Assembly: GCA_034521495.1 (NCBI GenBank)
Contig: JAXHMK010000018.1
Span: forward strand, 112,005-176,004
Length of the DNA: 64,000 nucleotides
Direction: 5' to 3'
From: Balneolaceae bacterium
Lineage (GTDB): Bacteria; Bacteroidota; Rhodothermia; Balneolales; Balneolaceae
Part shown: positions 37,801-46,477 of the stretch, piece by piece
How the letters are laid out: each line of letters starts with the position of its first letter
Position numbering within the stretch: position 1 is the stretch's first letter
The notes under the pieces: generated by a model
Told to the model about the DNA's origin: nothing
What the model saw: the letters and a program-made list of their open reading frames with translations, nothing else
The model's database searches: none
Made by a program: the position numbers and the translations under genes

Positions 37801-38618
37801 TATGAATCACTCTCGGTTTTTGCCGAACTGCTCGAAATGTGTCGTTGTGAAACTTGTTCAGATGAGGCCCATGTTAGTTTATGCGGATCAAACCCGTTCA
37901 CTATGGAGGGTTTTATGATTTTAAAGTAGGGAGAGACATCGAAATCACGCGGAGCAAATAAACTGTGATGGCGAATATGTAAGATCTCTTCCTGTGATTT
38001 TTTTACGGCTTGGCTGTCTTCTTTGTCTACATCAAAAACCGGCAGTATTGGGTATTGTACTAATTGATAGGCCTGGGCAATTAGAGAGGAACATATGGCT
38101 TTAGTTGGGTCACCGCTGCCTAAGGCAAGTAGTTTTCGGCGGTGCTTTCTGGGAACCGGAGGACTTTGAATCAGGTAACGGGCAAGATCAATGATATTTT
38201 TCAGATCATATTTATAGCCGATCTTATCTCTCATAAAATTGATGACTTTTTGAATATCGTCATCTGAAAGCCCCACAGGCCGGCAAATTCTTGTGTGCAA
38301 ATGGCAATACCTGCTCAGGGGAACTGCCTGTACGCCATCCGTAATATCTGCTTCAATCAATTCAGGTTCTTGAGATGATTTTTCTGAATTTATTTTACTA
38401 TAACCAGTATAAAGGGCTGCATGCGACCAGGTTGATTGGGTGATATATTTTATGGCCATACTAATCCTGCTGGTCCCTTCTACTAACAAGATGTCTCCTG
38501 CTTTAAGTGCAGCTTCAAGTTCTTCTCTTGAACAAGTTGATACGGATTCCTGCTCTTCGTCACTTTGTGAAAGGAAATGAGCCAGCCGATATCCGAATTT
38601 ATTAAGTAATTTATTCAT
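37800..38618 (-). CDS. YiiX/YebB-like NlpC/P60 cysteine hydrolase
   Basis: A 272-residue protein of the circularly permuted NlpC/P60 group. LKAGDILLVEGTSRISMAIK precedes the catalytic His in TQSTWSHAALYTGY. The catalytic Cys is in AICSSLIAQAYQ near residue 190. Such proteins act on peptides or lipid amides, and no signal peptide is evident. Its stop codon touches repeat family A. Confidence 0.75.
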   Translation of the reverse strand: MNKLLNKFGYRLAHFLSQSDEEQESVSTCSREELEAALKAGDILLVEGTSRISMAIKYITQSTWSHAALYTGYSKINSEKSSQEPELIEADITDGVQAVPLSRYCHLHTRICRPVGLSDDDIQKVINFMRDKIGYKYDLKNIIDLARYLIQSPPVPRKHRRKLLALGSGDPTKAICSSLIAQAYQLVQYPILPVFDVDKEDSQAVKKSQEEILHIRHHSLFAPRDFDVSPYFKIIKPSIVNGFDPHKLTWASSEQVSQRHISSSSAKTESDS

Positions 38619-38864
38619 GAGCCTGAGATTAATTAATCACGGTACAGAATTGATGCAATACCTAACCAATTTCTTACAAATTGTATAGCACCGATAACAA
38701 AGATATTTGGCAAAAAGACGGTTTAGCAAAGCCTTCTGGTATCGTTTTACTTTTGTGTGATTTTAATTAGACTTTTCAAAGTAAGTAAACCAAAGCGCTC
38801 ATCGTCTATAAACTTTATATCCTTTTTTGGAACATTAATTCATTCAAATTAAATCAAAAATTCT

Positions 38865-40613
38865 ATGAACGTATCGGAACAACTATTAAGCATCCTCGAA
38901 AATGAAGGCGTAAAACATATTTTTGGTGTGGCCGGTGATGCCTTAAATCCACTTGTTGTGGCACTCGGTAAACAAGACAAGGTTAAATGGATTAAGATGA
39001 AGCACGAAGGCAATGCCTCCTTTGCTGCTTTTGCTCAGGGTGAATTAAATGAAAATATTGGCGTTTGCGCCAGTACCGTAGGTCCGGGAGCGCTGCATCT
39101 GGTCAATGGTTTGTACAATGCTAAAAAGGAGCGGTCTCCGGTATTAGCTATTACGGGGCAAGTACCTGTAGAACATCTCGGAACCAATTACCATCAGGAA
39201 GTAGATTTGACCAAGGTTTTTGATGACATTTGTGAATATCAGGCCATTATCCGTTCTCCTGAAGAAGCTCCGAGAGTTATTTTACGGGCAATGCGTATTG
39301 CCATTAATAATAAATGTGTGTGCCGGGTTGAATTACCTGCCGATATTGCTGAAATGAAAGCCGAGAACAAAGATTTTGTACATAACGTATTTCGATCAAA
39401 ATCCACGGTTACACCGCCCGATGATCTATTGGAAGAGGCTGTCGAGCTTATCAATGAAGCGGATAAGATAGGTATTTTAGCCGGGGCGGGCTGCCGTTCT
39501 TCACGCGAAGAAGTGCTACAATTTGCAGAGAAATTGAAAGCTCCAATTACCCACACCGTAAGAGCTTCAGATATTTTTGATCATAATAGTGAAAATGTAG
39601 TTGGCCTGACCGGGCTCATAGGAAATCCGTCCGGTTATAAGGCTGTGATGGGTTGTGACCTTTTAATTATGCTGGGGACAGACTTTCCTTACACTAAATT
39701 TTTACCGGAAAAAACAAAAACCATCCAGGTGGACATCCGGCCCGGAAATATCGGGAACCGTACATCAGTTACGTTGGGCATTCACAGCGACATCATACAT
39801 GTAGTTCGTTATTTGAACGAGAAATGTATGCCTAAACGAGATGATACATTCGTCAAAAAACTAAACCGGGAATTTATAGAGTGGAAGCAGCATAATTGTG
39901 AAACTTCGGATGGAGAAAAAGATTTTAAAATCCTCCATCCTCAGATAGTGGCTCGCGAAATTAGCGATATTGCTTCAGATGATGCCATATTTGTAATTGA
40001 TACCGGGACCTCAGCTATTTGGTCTACCAATTTCATGAATTTTCATTCGGGGCGAAGAATCATCGGTTCCTTTAACCACGGGTCTATGGCCGTGGGCTTG
40101 CCCGCGGCGATCGGAGCACAATTGCAATTTCCGGAACGTGAAGTCTGGGCACTGGTGGGTGATGGAGCGTTTAATATGTCACTACAAGATTTATCAACGG
40201 CTGTTGAATACAATTTGCCGATTAAGATCGTGGTGATGAATAATGAAGAGCTTGGCTTTGTGAAGATAGAGATGGAAGAAGCGGGAATGGCCCCGAATTA
40301 TGATGCACTTGCTGTTAAAAATTTCGATTTTGGAGACTTTGCAAAAATGCTTGGGGGAGAAAGCACGGATGTGAAAGAAGTAAAAGATATCATTCCAGCG
40401 ATAAAAAAAGCCAAAAATTCCGACAAAACATTTATCATCAATGCACACACTGCTCCCGGGGAGTTGTCCTTACCTCCGCAGATTGAATTTGAGCAAGCCA
40501 AAAATTTTGGTATATCAAAAATTAAGGAAGTCATTCAAGCAATAAAAGGTGATAAAAGATCATGGGACAATATTAAAAATGAAATTGGTGCACTTTTAGA
40601 TAAAGGGAAATGA
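38865..40613 (+). CDS. TPP-dependent enzyme, pyruvate oxidase/dehydrogenase type
   Basis: A 582-residue ThDP enzyme. The N-terminal domain has the ThDP-activating Glu in KHEGNASFAAFA. The central domain has LAGAGCRSSR. The C-terminal domain has the GDG motif in ALVGDGAFNMSLQDLS followed by NN (MNNEELGF). The layout matches PoxB-like pyruvate oxidases and acetolactate synthase-like enzymes. Substrate is not certain. Followed 130 bases later by an SDR gene on the same strand. Confidence 0.82.
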   Translation: MNVSEQLLSILENEGVKHIFGVAGDALNPLVVALGKQDKVKWIKMKHEGNASFAAFAQGELNENIGVCASTVGPGALHLVNGLYNAKKERSPVLAITGQVPVEHLGTNYHQEVDLTKVFDDICEYQAIIRSPEEAPRVILRAMRIAINNKCVCRVELPADIAEMKAENKDFVHNVFRSKSTVTPPDDLLEEAVELINEADKIGILAGAGCRSSREEVLQFAEKLKAPITHTVRASDIFDHNSENVVGLTGLIGNPSGYKAVMGCDLLIMLGTDFPYTKFLPEKTKTIQVDIRPGNIGNRTSVTLGIHSDIIHVVRYLNEKCMPKRDDTFVKKLNREFIEWKQHNCETSDGEKDFKILHPQIVAREISDIASDDAIFVIDTGTSAIWSTNFMNFHSGRRIIGSFNHGSMAVGLPAAIGAQLQFPEREVWALVGDGAFNMSLQDLSTAVEYNLPIKIVVMNNEELGFVKIEMEEAGMAPNYDALAVKNFDFGDFAKMLGGESTDVKEVKDIIPAIKKAKNSDKTFIINAHTAPGELSLPPQIEFEQAKNFGISKIKEVIQAIKGDKRSWDNIKNEIGALLDKGK

Positions 40614-40743
40614 GAATATCCGCAATAGCAATATTTTTTTGTGAAGGTTCTTTTAAACTTTCATCTTAGCCTCTTAATTGGACAGCACCGGATTATATCA
40701 ATATTGGCATAACACATAAAAACAACCTAACAAGAATATTTCT

Positions 40744-41538
40744 ATGGAATTATCAAACAAAAAAATTCTGATTACCGGAGGAAGTGCCGGTATAGGAAAA
40801 GCCTTGGTTAAAGAATTTTCCGAAAGAGAAGTCACCGACATTGCCGTGATGGGAAGAACCCGGGAAAAACTGGATGAATTGGAAAAAGAATTTCCCTCGG
40901 TACAATTTCTAAAAATTCAGGGAGATGTATCTCAACTGAAGGATATAAAAGATGCGGCAAATACCGTAAAAGAAGAATGGGGTGCTCTGGATATTTTGGT
41001 CAATAACGCCGGAGTGGTTAGTGCCGGATTACTGGAGGAGATCAGTGATGAAGATATCGTAAATCAGATCAATGTTAATTTGACCGGGTTGGTTTTTATG
41101 ACAAAGTATTTTCTGCCCTTGCTTAAAGAAAGCCGGGAAGGAGCCATCGTAAATATTTCTTCAGGGTATGGATATCTTGGCATGCCGTTCTACAGTGTCT
41201 ATGCAGCCACCAAAGCAGCAGTAAAACACTTTTCGGAAGCGATGCGAAGAGAACTGGCGGAAACTCCTATTCATGTTATGACCGTCTATCCCACTTCAAC
41301 AAATACTCCCATGATGGAATCGGCTACAGTCGATGCTGAGGATATGGATACGCCCGAAGAGGTTGCACAGGCTTCCATAGAAGGACTGCTTAATAAGGAA
41401 ATTGATGTGATTCTGGGAGGCCAAAAGCGATTAGATGATATCCGGCTAAATTTTGAAGAGCCGCTTGAGATGGATAAAAAAGCGGAAAAGGCGTTTGAAT
41501 CATTAAAGAAACGGGCTGAGCATCATCGTGCGATGTGA
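40744..41538 (+). CDS. Short-chain dehydrogenase/reductase
   Basis: A 264-residue classical SDR. Cofactor site TGGSAGIGKAL, structural NNAG, catalytic Ser in NISSGYG and the Y-x3-K pair in YSVYAATKAA are all present. Specificity cannot be read from sequence. It may share a transcript with the TPP enzyme. Confidence 0.87.
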   Translation: MELSNKKILITGGSAGIGKALVKEFSEREVTDIAVMGRTREKLDELEKEFPSVQFLKIQGDVSQLKDIKDAANTVKEEWGALDILVNNAGVVSAGLLEEISDEDIVNQINVNLTGLVFMTKYFLPLLKESREGAIVNISSGYGYLGMPFYSVYAATKAAVKHFSEAMRRELAETPIHVMTVYPTSTNTPMMESATVDAEDMDTPEEVAQASIEGLLNKEIDVILGGQKRLDDIRLNFEEPLEMDKKAEKAFESLKKRAEHHRAM

Positions 41539-41579
41539 TGGATTATATAGATCTTCGCGTTTACTGGTTGGATTAAATA

Positions 41580-42085
41580 TTCTGAAATCCCCCTTTTGAA
41601 GGGGGAAGCGAACGTAGTGAGCAAGGGGGATGACCAGATGAGTATTGATTTCACGCTAATTTTTAATGTTTGCTTCAAATCAAGTACTTATCATCCCCCA
41701 TTGTTCCCTTCAAAGGTAATGTCACTAACATTAGTTATTATTAGAGTTTTTCCCCGATACTTTTGAACGGTCAAAAGTATCCAAAACCCGCCGGGCTGGT
41801 GATTGCTTCAGTCGGGATTTGCGGTCCGTTTTGCGATGTAAAAACAATGGTCCATATCACTCTGTCGCCGTAATCAACGATTGATCCGGTATGTTTTTAC
41901 AACCATCGCATGCACTTCCCGCAAATCAACCACCGCCTTCAGCAATCAAAGGCCGGACCGATTGGGACCTTCAACACGCCACCATTCAATAGTAAATTTT
42001 TTGATATTTTTTGATTGATATAAATTTACAGTTAGCGTCATTGCCTTCAAAGGGGGGACACTCTCCAAAACTACCTCAACCGGTA
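41580..42085. repeat. Family B palindrome split by an inserted foldback element
   Basis: Family B arms (CCCCCTTTTGAAGGGGGA at 41589 and CCTTCAAAGGGGGGACAC at 42043) flank a foreign block. See the next entry for the insertion. Confidence 0.6.
41717..42042. mobile_element. Foldback MITE-like element with 10-base target duplication
   Basis: About 326 bases bounded by direct copies of CCTTCAAAGG (41707-41716 and 42043-42052). The ends TAATGTCACTAAC and GTTAGCGTCATTG are inverted with two or three mismatches. Inside are the perfect hairpin GATACTTTTGA/TCAAAAGTATC and a long imperfect palindrome whose arms include TGATTGCTTCAG and CTTCAGCAATCA. No coding sequence. The apex motifs CAATGGTCCA and CCGGTATG recur near 53.3-53.7 kb. 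Confidence 0.7.
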
Positions 42086-42168
42086 AACGCGTATCGATCT
42101 ATTACTATTCATGAACCATATTTGATGTAATAGAACTCAATTTCTTCACTCATAATTATAGAAATAAC

Positions 42169-42728
42169 ATGCCATTTATTGAAGTCATTGAACCGGAAGA
42201 AGCCGCAGGTTCCTTAAAAGAAATTTACGACGATCTGATCCAGAGCCGGGGAAAATTGGCGATGGTGCATAAGATTCAGAGCCTGAATCCCGAGAGCATC
42301 ACTGCTCACATGGATCTTTATATGAAAGTGATGTTTGGGAAGTCTCCTCTCAAACGTGCTCAGCGTGAAATGATGGCTGTGATAGTTTCAGCGGTAAATC
42401 AGTGTGAGTACTGTCAGTTGCACCACGGAGAGGCTCTGAATCATTATTGGAAGGATGATGAAAAAGTTGAACAGCTTCGAAAGGATTATAATAAATTGAA
42501 TCTTTCTGAAGCCGATCTTGAACTCTGTAAACTGGCCGAAAACTTACGGTACATCCACACGCCCTCAATGAAGAAAGCGATATCAAACCACTTAAAAAAC
42601 TTGGACTCTCAGATAGAGCCATCCTGGATGCAACCTTAGTGATCAGCTATTTCAACTTTGTAAACCGGATGGTTTTGGGACTCGGCGTTGAGACGGATGA
42701 AGCGGAAATGAAAGGCTATAATTATTGA
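42169..42728 (+). CDS. AhpD-like peroxidase-related protein, frameshifted
   Basis: A paralogue of the gene at 17236 (185-186 residues when joined). The active-site segment is CEYCQLHHGEAL. The first frame is lost after KLAENL, near 42546. The other frame continues through DIKPLKKLGLSDRAILDA to GLGVETDEAEMKGYNY, and one missing base explains the break. It ends 10 bases before the MerR-type promoter. Confidence 0.82.
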
Positions 42729-42737
42729 AATTCGTCC

Positions 42738-42769
42738 TTGACTCTGGACCATGGTACAGGGCTTATATT
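42738..42769 (+). promoter_or_regulatory. MerR-type promoter/operator of the metal operon
   Basis: TTGACT and TATATT with an overlong spacer of 20 bases carrying the dyad CTCTGGACC-AT-GGTACAGGG. A MerR-family regulator is encoded two genes downstream, so this is the likely autoregulated, metal-responsive promoter. Confidence 0.75.
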
Positions 42770-42810
42770 AATGGTGAATAGAAACTTTTACTAAAACAGG
42801 AATCGATATT

Positions 42811-42957
42811 ATGCCATTTAAAAAAGGAGAAGTTTACAAATGTCCCGATGAAAACTGTGGTTGTGAAGTTACCGTAACAAAGGGAGCACCGCCTTCCTGC
42901 GGAGGAACTCAAAACCCAACTTGCTGCTGTGGTAAAACCATGGTAAAGAAATCATAA
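42811..42957 (+). CDS. 48-aa cysteine-rich small protein
   Basis: Too short for most annotation. It has CPDENCGCEVTVTKG, then SCGG and a C-terminal CCCGKTMVKKS (7 Cys in 48 residues). An AGG lies about 10 bases upstream of the ATG. A near-identical 5' half exists at 34782, which shows it is a real gene conserved with its promoter. It is first in the operon and probably binds a soft metal. Confidence 0.75.
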   Translation: MPFKKGEVYKCPDENCGCEVTVTKGAPPSCGGTQNPTCCCGKTMVKKS

Positions 42958-43017
42958 ACCTATCAACAGTCAGGGTGAGTAACACTGGCTGTTGTAATTT
43001 TAAGTATTTCAAATACA

Positions 43018-43482
43018 ATGATTGAAGAAAAACTGAATACGATGAAGTACCAAAATACAACCACATTCAAAATTGGGGAAGTGGCAAAACGCGCGAATGT
43101 CAATAAGGAAACGGTCCGCTATTATGAAAAAAGAAAGCTGATCCCCAAACCCGATCGCCGCCGGTCCGGCTATCGTATTTTTACCCAGCGGCATATCGAT
43201 CAAATCCGGTTTATCAAACGGGCCCAGGAGCTGGGTTTTACCCTGAGCGAAATTAAGGAGCTTCTGGAGCTTCGAATGGATAAAAACACAACCTGTTCGG
43301 AAATTAAAAGCGAAGCGCAGGAAAAATACCGTGATGTCGCCGAAAAAATTGAAGATCTGCAACGGATCAAAAATACGCTTTTGGAGTTGATTGATTCTTG
43401 TGCGGGTGAAGGACCAAAAGGAGAATGTCCTATTCTCGGCGCATTGGAAGGAGAAAATAAAACGGGTGAAGAGTTGCGGTAA
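43018..43482 (+). CDS. MerR-family metal-responsive regulator
   Basis: A 154-residue MerR protein: FKIGEVAKRANVNKETVRYYEKR (winged helix), RRSGYRIF, then FTLSEIKELLEL and a long dimer helix. A Cys at TCSEIK (about 103), and a C-terminal CAGEGPKGECPILGAL loop, give the three-Cys arrangement of mercury-type MerR. It probably binds the 42738 operator. ATG 43042 is an alternative start. Confidence 0.85.
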   Translation: MIEEKLNTMKYQNTTTFKIGEVAKRANVNKETVRYYEKRKLIPKPDRRRSGYRIFTQRHIDQIRFIKRAQELGFTLSEIKELLELRMDKNTTCSEIKSEAQEKYRDVAEKIEDLQRIKNTLLELIDSCAGEGPKGECPILGALEGENKTGEELR

Positions 43483-43563
43483 AAAATGAGTTTTTTAATC
43501 CTTATTTAAGTATTTGCTTAAATAATAAATTTATTATCTTATGGATGAATTAAAATCAAAGTT

Positions 43564-43944
43564 ATGAACAAACAAACCTGCATTCGGGAAGTTGCCGATT
43601 TAAATCAAATCAATCGTTGTATTGAGACGATACAGGAAGTGGATTCGTCGATCATCACCCTGACAAATATTTTAAAACTGGCCGGAAATGATGTGCGACT
43701 CAAAATATTGTATCTGCTTCACAAGGAAACCTCTTTGTGTCCGTGTGACCTGAGTGACATACTGGATATGACAGTCCCAGCTATTTCTCAACATCTCAGA
43801 AAACTAAAAGACGGTGGCCTGGTTGCTGCCGAGAGAGACGGGCAAACCATTTTCTATTCCATTACGGAACCGTATCAGAAATTATTAAAACCCATTTTTG
43901 ATCAAATAAAAGAAAATCATGTATTGGAGGTTTTAGCCGCATGA
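43564..43944 (+). CDS. ArsR/SmtB-family metalloregulator
   Basis: A 126-residue winged-helix repressor: LKLAGNDVRLKILYLLHKE, then CPCDLSDILDMTVPAISQHLRKLKDGGLV. The CPC motif before the recognition helix and the N-terminal TCIREV and NRCI Cys residues could form a thiolate site. Its stop overlaps the next start (ATGA). Two different metalloregulators in one operon is unusual. Confidence 0.85.
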   Translation: MNKQTCIREVADLNQINRCIETIQEVDSSIITLTNILKLAGNDVRLKILYLLHKETSLCPCDLSDILDMTVPAISQHLRKLKDGGLVAAERDGQTIFYSITEPYQKLLKPIFDQIKENHVLEVLAA

Positions 43945-44570
43945 AAAATGAAAAGCAATCCAAAAACGACAAGACTTTATTAAGTGCCGGACTGGGTATC
44001 GCTTTTATCGCTTCTCTATGTTGCATCACCCCTGTGTTTGCATTTCTTGCGGGTATTGGCGGCATCGCTTCGGTATTCTCATGGATGGAACCGGTTCGTC
44101 CTTATTTAATTGGACTGACCGTTTTGTTGCTGGTCTTTGCCTGGTATCAAAAACTCAAGCCGCGTACCCAGGAAGAAATAGAATGCGCTTGTGAAGAGGA
44201 TGAAAAACCATCTTTTTGGCAATCGAAAGCTTTTCTTGGAGTGGTTACGGTAATTTCAGTATTACTATTGGCCTTTCCCTATTATTCAAATGCTTTCTTC
44301 CCGGATTCCGATCAACAAGAAGTGGTATATGTAACCCCTGATCAGGTAGAAACCGTCACTTTCAATATAGAGGGAATGACTTGTGCCGGCTGTGAAGCTA
44401 CGGTTGATAATGCTGCCCGAACGGTGGATGGTGTTGTTGAAGTGAAGGCTTCCTACAAAGAGCATTCAGCTGAAATCACTTATTTGAAGGACAAAACCAC
44501 CCGTGCAACCATTATTGCTGCCATTAACAAAACCGGATTCACTGTGGATGAGGACAAAACCCAAAATTAA
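43941..44570 (+). CDS. MerT-like transporter fused to an HMA domain (MerTP type)
   Basis: A 209-residue membrane protein. Three membrane segments: about 15-42 with the CysCys pair of ASLCCITPV, 52-70, and 95-113. The ECACEED loop could carry the second Cys pair of MerT. The C-terminal HMA domain has GMTCAGC. This fusion joins the MerT and MerP roles: uptake of Hg(II) across the inner membrane. Translationally coupled to the ArsR gene. Confidence 0.82.
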   Translation: MKNEKQSKNDKTLLSAGLGIAFIASLCCITPVFAFLAGIGGIASVFSWMEPVRPYLIGLTVLLLVFAWYQKLKPRTQEEIECACEEDEKPSFWQSKAFLGVVTVISVLLLAFPYYSNAFFPDSDQQEVVYVTPDQVETVTFNIEGMTCAGCEATVDNAARTVDGVVEVKASYKEHSAEITYLKDKTTRATIIAAINKTGFTVDEDKTQN

Positions 44571-44580
44571 CTATAAAACT

Positions 44581-44793
44581 ATGATGATTAATGTAACACT
44601 CGAATCAACCTTAACCTGCCCGAATTGTGGGGAAAAAGTAACCGAAACCATGCCCACAGACTCCTGCCAGTTTTTTTGGCAATGCCCTAATTGTGAAGAA
44701 GTGGCTAAACCAAAACAAGGCGACTGCTGTGTATTTTGTTCCTATGGTTCTGTTGCATGTCCACCGGTACAACAAGAAAAAAACTGCTGCTGA
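44581..44793 (+). CDS. GDCCVxC-motif cysteine-rich small protein
   Basis: A 70-residue protein, paralogue of 35569: CPNCG, CQFFWQCPNCEE, GDCCVFCSYG and a final NCC. It lies between the MerTP-like and MerF-like genes, which supports a metal-handling role. Function is not established. Confidence 0.85.
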   Translation: MMINVTLESTLTCPNCGEKVTETMPTDSCQFFWQCPNCEEVAKPKQGDCCVFCSYGSVACPPVQQEKNCC

Positions 44794-44799
44794 TATAGT

Positions 44800-45048
44800 A
44801 TGAGTAAATTGGATTTTATTAAACGGAACAAATACACCAAAGCAGGATTTTGGTCAGCACTCATTGCCGGAGTATGCTGCTTTACCCCACTGCTGGTTTG
44901 GGGCTTTGCCTTTGCCGGGATAGCCGCATATACGGCTTACATCGATTTTGTAATCCTCCCGATCTTTTTTGTGGGGCTTGCTGTTTTTGCATTTGGCTAC
45001 TATAAATACAAAAAAGGGGAGCAGTCCAAATCAGTAGCAGATTCTTAG
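44800..45048 (+). CDS. MerF-like mercury transport protein
   Basis: An 82-residue protein with two membrane segments (residues about 15-37 and 44-66). The CysCys pair is in AGVCCFTPLLVWGFA, the hallmark of MerF/MerT helix 1. It starts 6 bases after the preceding stop. Confidence 0.82.
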   Translation: MSKLDFIKRNKYTKAGFWSALIAGVCCFTPLLVWGFAFAGIAAYTAYIDFVILPIFFVGLAVFAFGYYKYKKGEQSKSVADS

Positions 45049-45120
45049 CGTTAACTGACCGTAAAAAACAGGTGATCTCACAATATTTATTACAAGATTT
45101 AAAATTTTAAAAACCCACTT

Positions 45121-46473
45121 ATGACTTCTCAAACTTTCGATCTTATCGTAATCGGAACCGGATCGGGCGGATCTGTAACAGCCGGTAAATGTGTCAAAGA
45201 GGGGTTGAACGTAGCCCAGATTGATGCACTTCCCTTTGGTGGAACCTGTGCCCTGCGCGGATGCGATCCCAAAAAAGTATTGGTGGGAGCAGCAGAACTG
45301 CTTGACTGGAATCACCGCATGATGGGAAACGGCATCACGTCTAAAGCTTCCATCAACTGGCAAGACCTCATGCAGTTCAAGCACTCCTTTACCGAACCGG
45401 TACCTGAAAAACGTGAAAAAGGCATGAATAAAGTGGGCATCAGCCCCATTCACGGAGAAGCGTCTTTTGTAGATGAGAAAACTATCAAAGTAAACGGTGA
45501 TCAATACACGGCCGAACATTTTCTGATTGCCACCGGAGCTATCCCGGCTCCCATACCCATTGATGGTTTTGAACATCTTACCAGCAGCACCGAGTTCCTG
45601 GAACTTGATCAACTGCCCCAAACCATCATTTTTGTGGGCGGTGGATTTATTTCTTTCGAGTTTGCAAATATCGCTGCCAGAGCCGGAAGTGATGCACATA
45701 TTATCCATCGTGGAAAACAGCCTCTTGAAAATTTTGATGAAGACCTTGTTCAAATAGTTCTTGAAAAGGCAGAAGAAACCGGCGTTCAGGTTCATCTGGA
45801 ATCTGAAGTCACAGCTATTCAAAAAACGCATGATGGGGTTTTGGTAAAAGCAACATCCAATGGCTCTCAACTGGAGCTGCGTGGGGGAATCGCTGTTCAC
45901 GGGGCGGGACGGATTCCAAATATTGAAGTACTTCAACTGGATAAGGCAGGAGTTAAGTTTTCCCGGAGCGGCATCGAAGTAAACGATTATTTACAAAGCG
46001 TCAGTAATCCCAACATTTATGCCGCCGGGGATGTAGCAGCTACCGATGGATTGCCTCTGACCCCCGTCGCCGGGTTTGAATCACATATGGTGGCCTCTAA
46101 TATTCTGGAGGGAAATCATAAAAAAGCCAACTACCCCGCACAACCGACTGTTGTCTTTACCATCCCTCCGCTTGCCATGGTGGGCTTAACCGAAAAACAG
46201 GCAAAAGACCAGGGATACGATATAAAAGTGAAATTTGATGAGACTGGCGACTGGTATTCCTATAAACGTACCAATGAATCTCATACCGCGTACAAAACCA
46301 TCATCAATAAAGAAAACGGGCAGCTTTTAGGTGCTCATATTCTTGGTGACAAATCTGAAGAAATAATCAACCTATTTGCCATGGCTATGAATCAGCAAAT
46401 GAAGGCTGTAAAATTAAAGCAGATGATCTACGCGTATCCTTCGCACGCTTCGGATATTCCGTACATGGTTTAA
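45121..46473 (+). CDS. Flavoprotein disulfide reductase of the metal operon
   Basis: A 450-residue pyridine nucleotide-disulfide oxidoreductase: VIGTGSGGSVTA (FAD), redox-active GGTCALRGCDPKK, FVGGGFISFEFA (NAD(P)) and IYAAGDVAA. It resembles glutathione-reductase-like proteins. The C terminus ends HASDIPYMV and has no CysCys, and there is no HMA domain, so it is not a canonical MerA. It may nevertheless reduce the metal or a thiol carrier. Confidence 0.82.
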   Translation: MTSQTFDLIVIGTGSGGSVTAGKCVKEGLNVAQIDALPFGGTCALRGCDPKKVLVGAAELLDWNHRMMGNGITSKASINWQDLMQFKHSFTEPVPEKREKGMNKVGISPIHGEASFVDEKTIKVNGDQYTAEHFLIATGAIPAPIPIDGFEHLTSSTEFLELDQLPQTIIFVGGGFISFEFANIAARAGSDAHIIHRGKQPLENFDEDLVQIVLEKAEETGVQVHLESEVTAIQKTHDGVLVKATSNGSQLELRGGIAVHGAGRIPNIEVLQLDKAGVKFSRSGIEVNDYLQSVSNPNIYAAGDVAATDGLPLTPVAGFESHMVASNILEGNHKKANYPAQPTVVFTIPPLAMVGLTEKQAKDQGYDIKVKFDETGDWYSYKRTNESHTAYKTIINKENGQLLGAHILGDKSEEIINLFAMAMNQQMKAVKLKQMIYAYPSHASDIPYMV

Positions 46474-46477
46474 TCAA

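Noticed and set aside
45031..45936. 301-codon open frame on the minus strand
   Set aside because: It is antisense to the flavoprotein gene of the mercury operon, Cys- and Phe-rich in a way typical of shadow frames.
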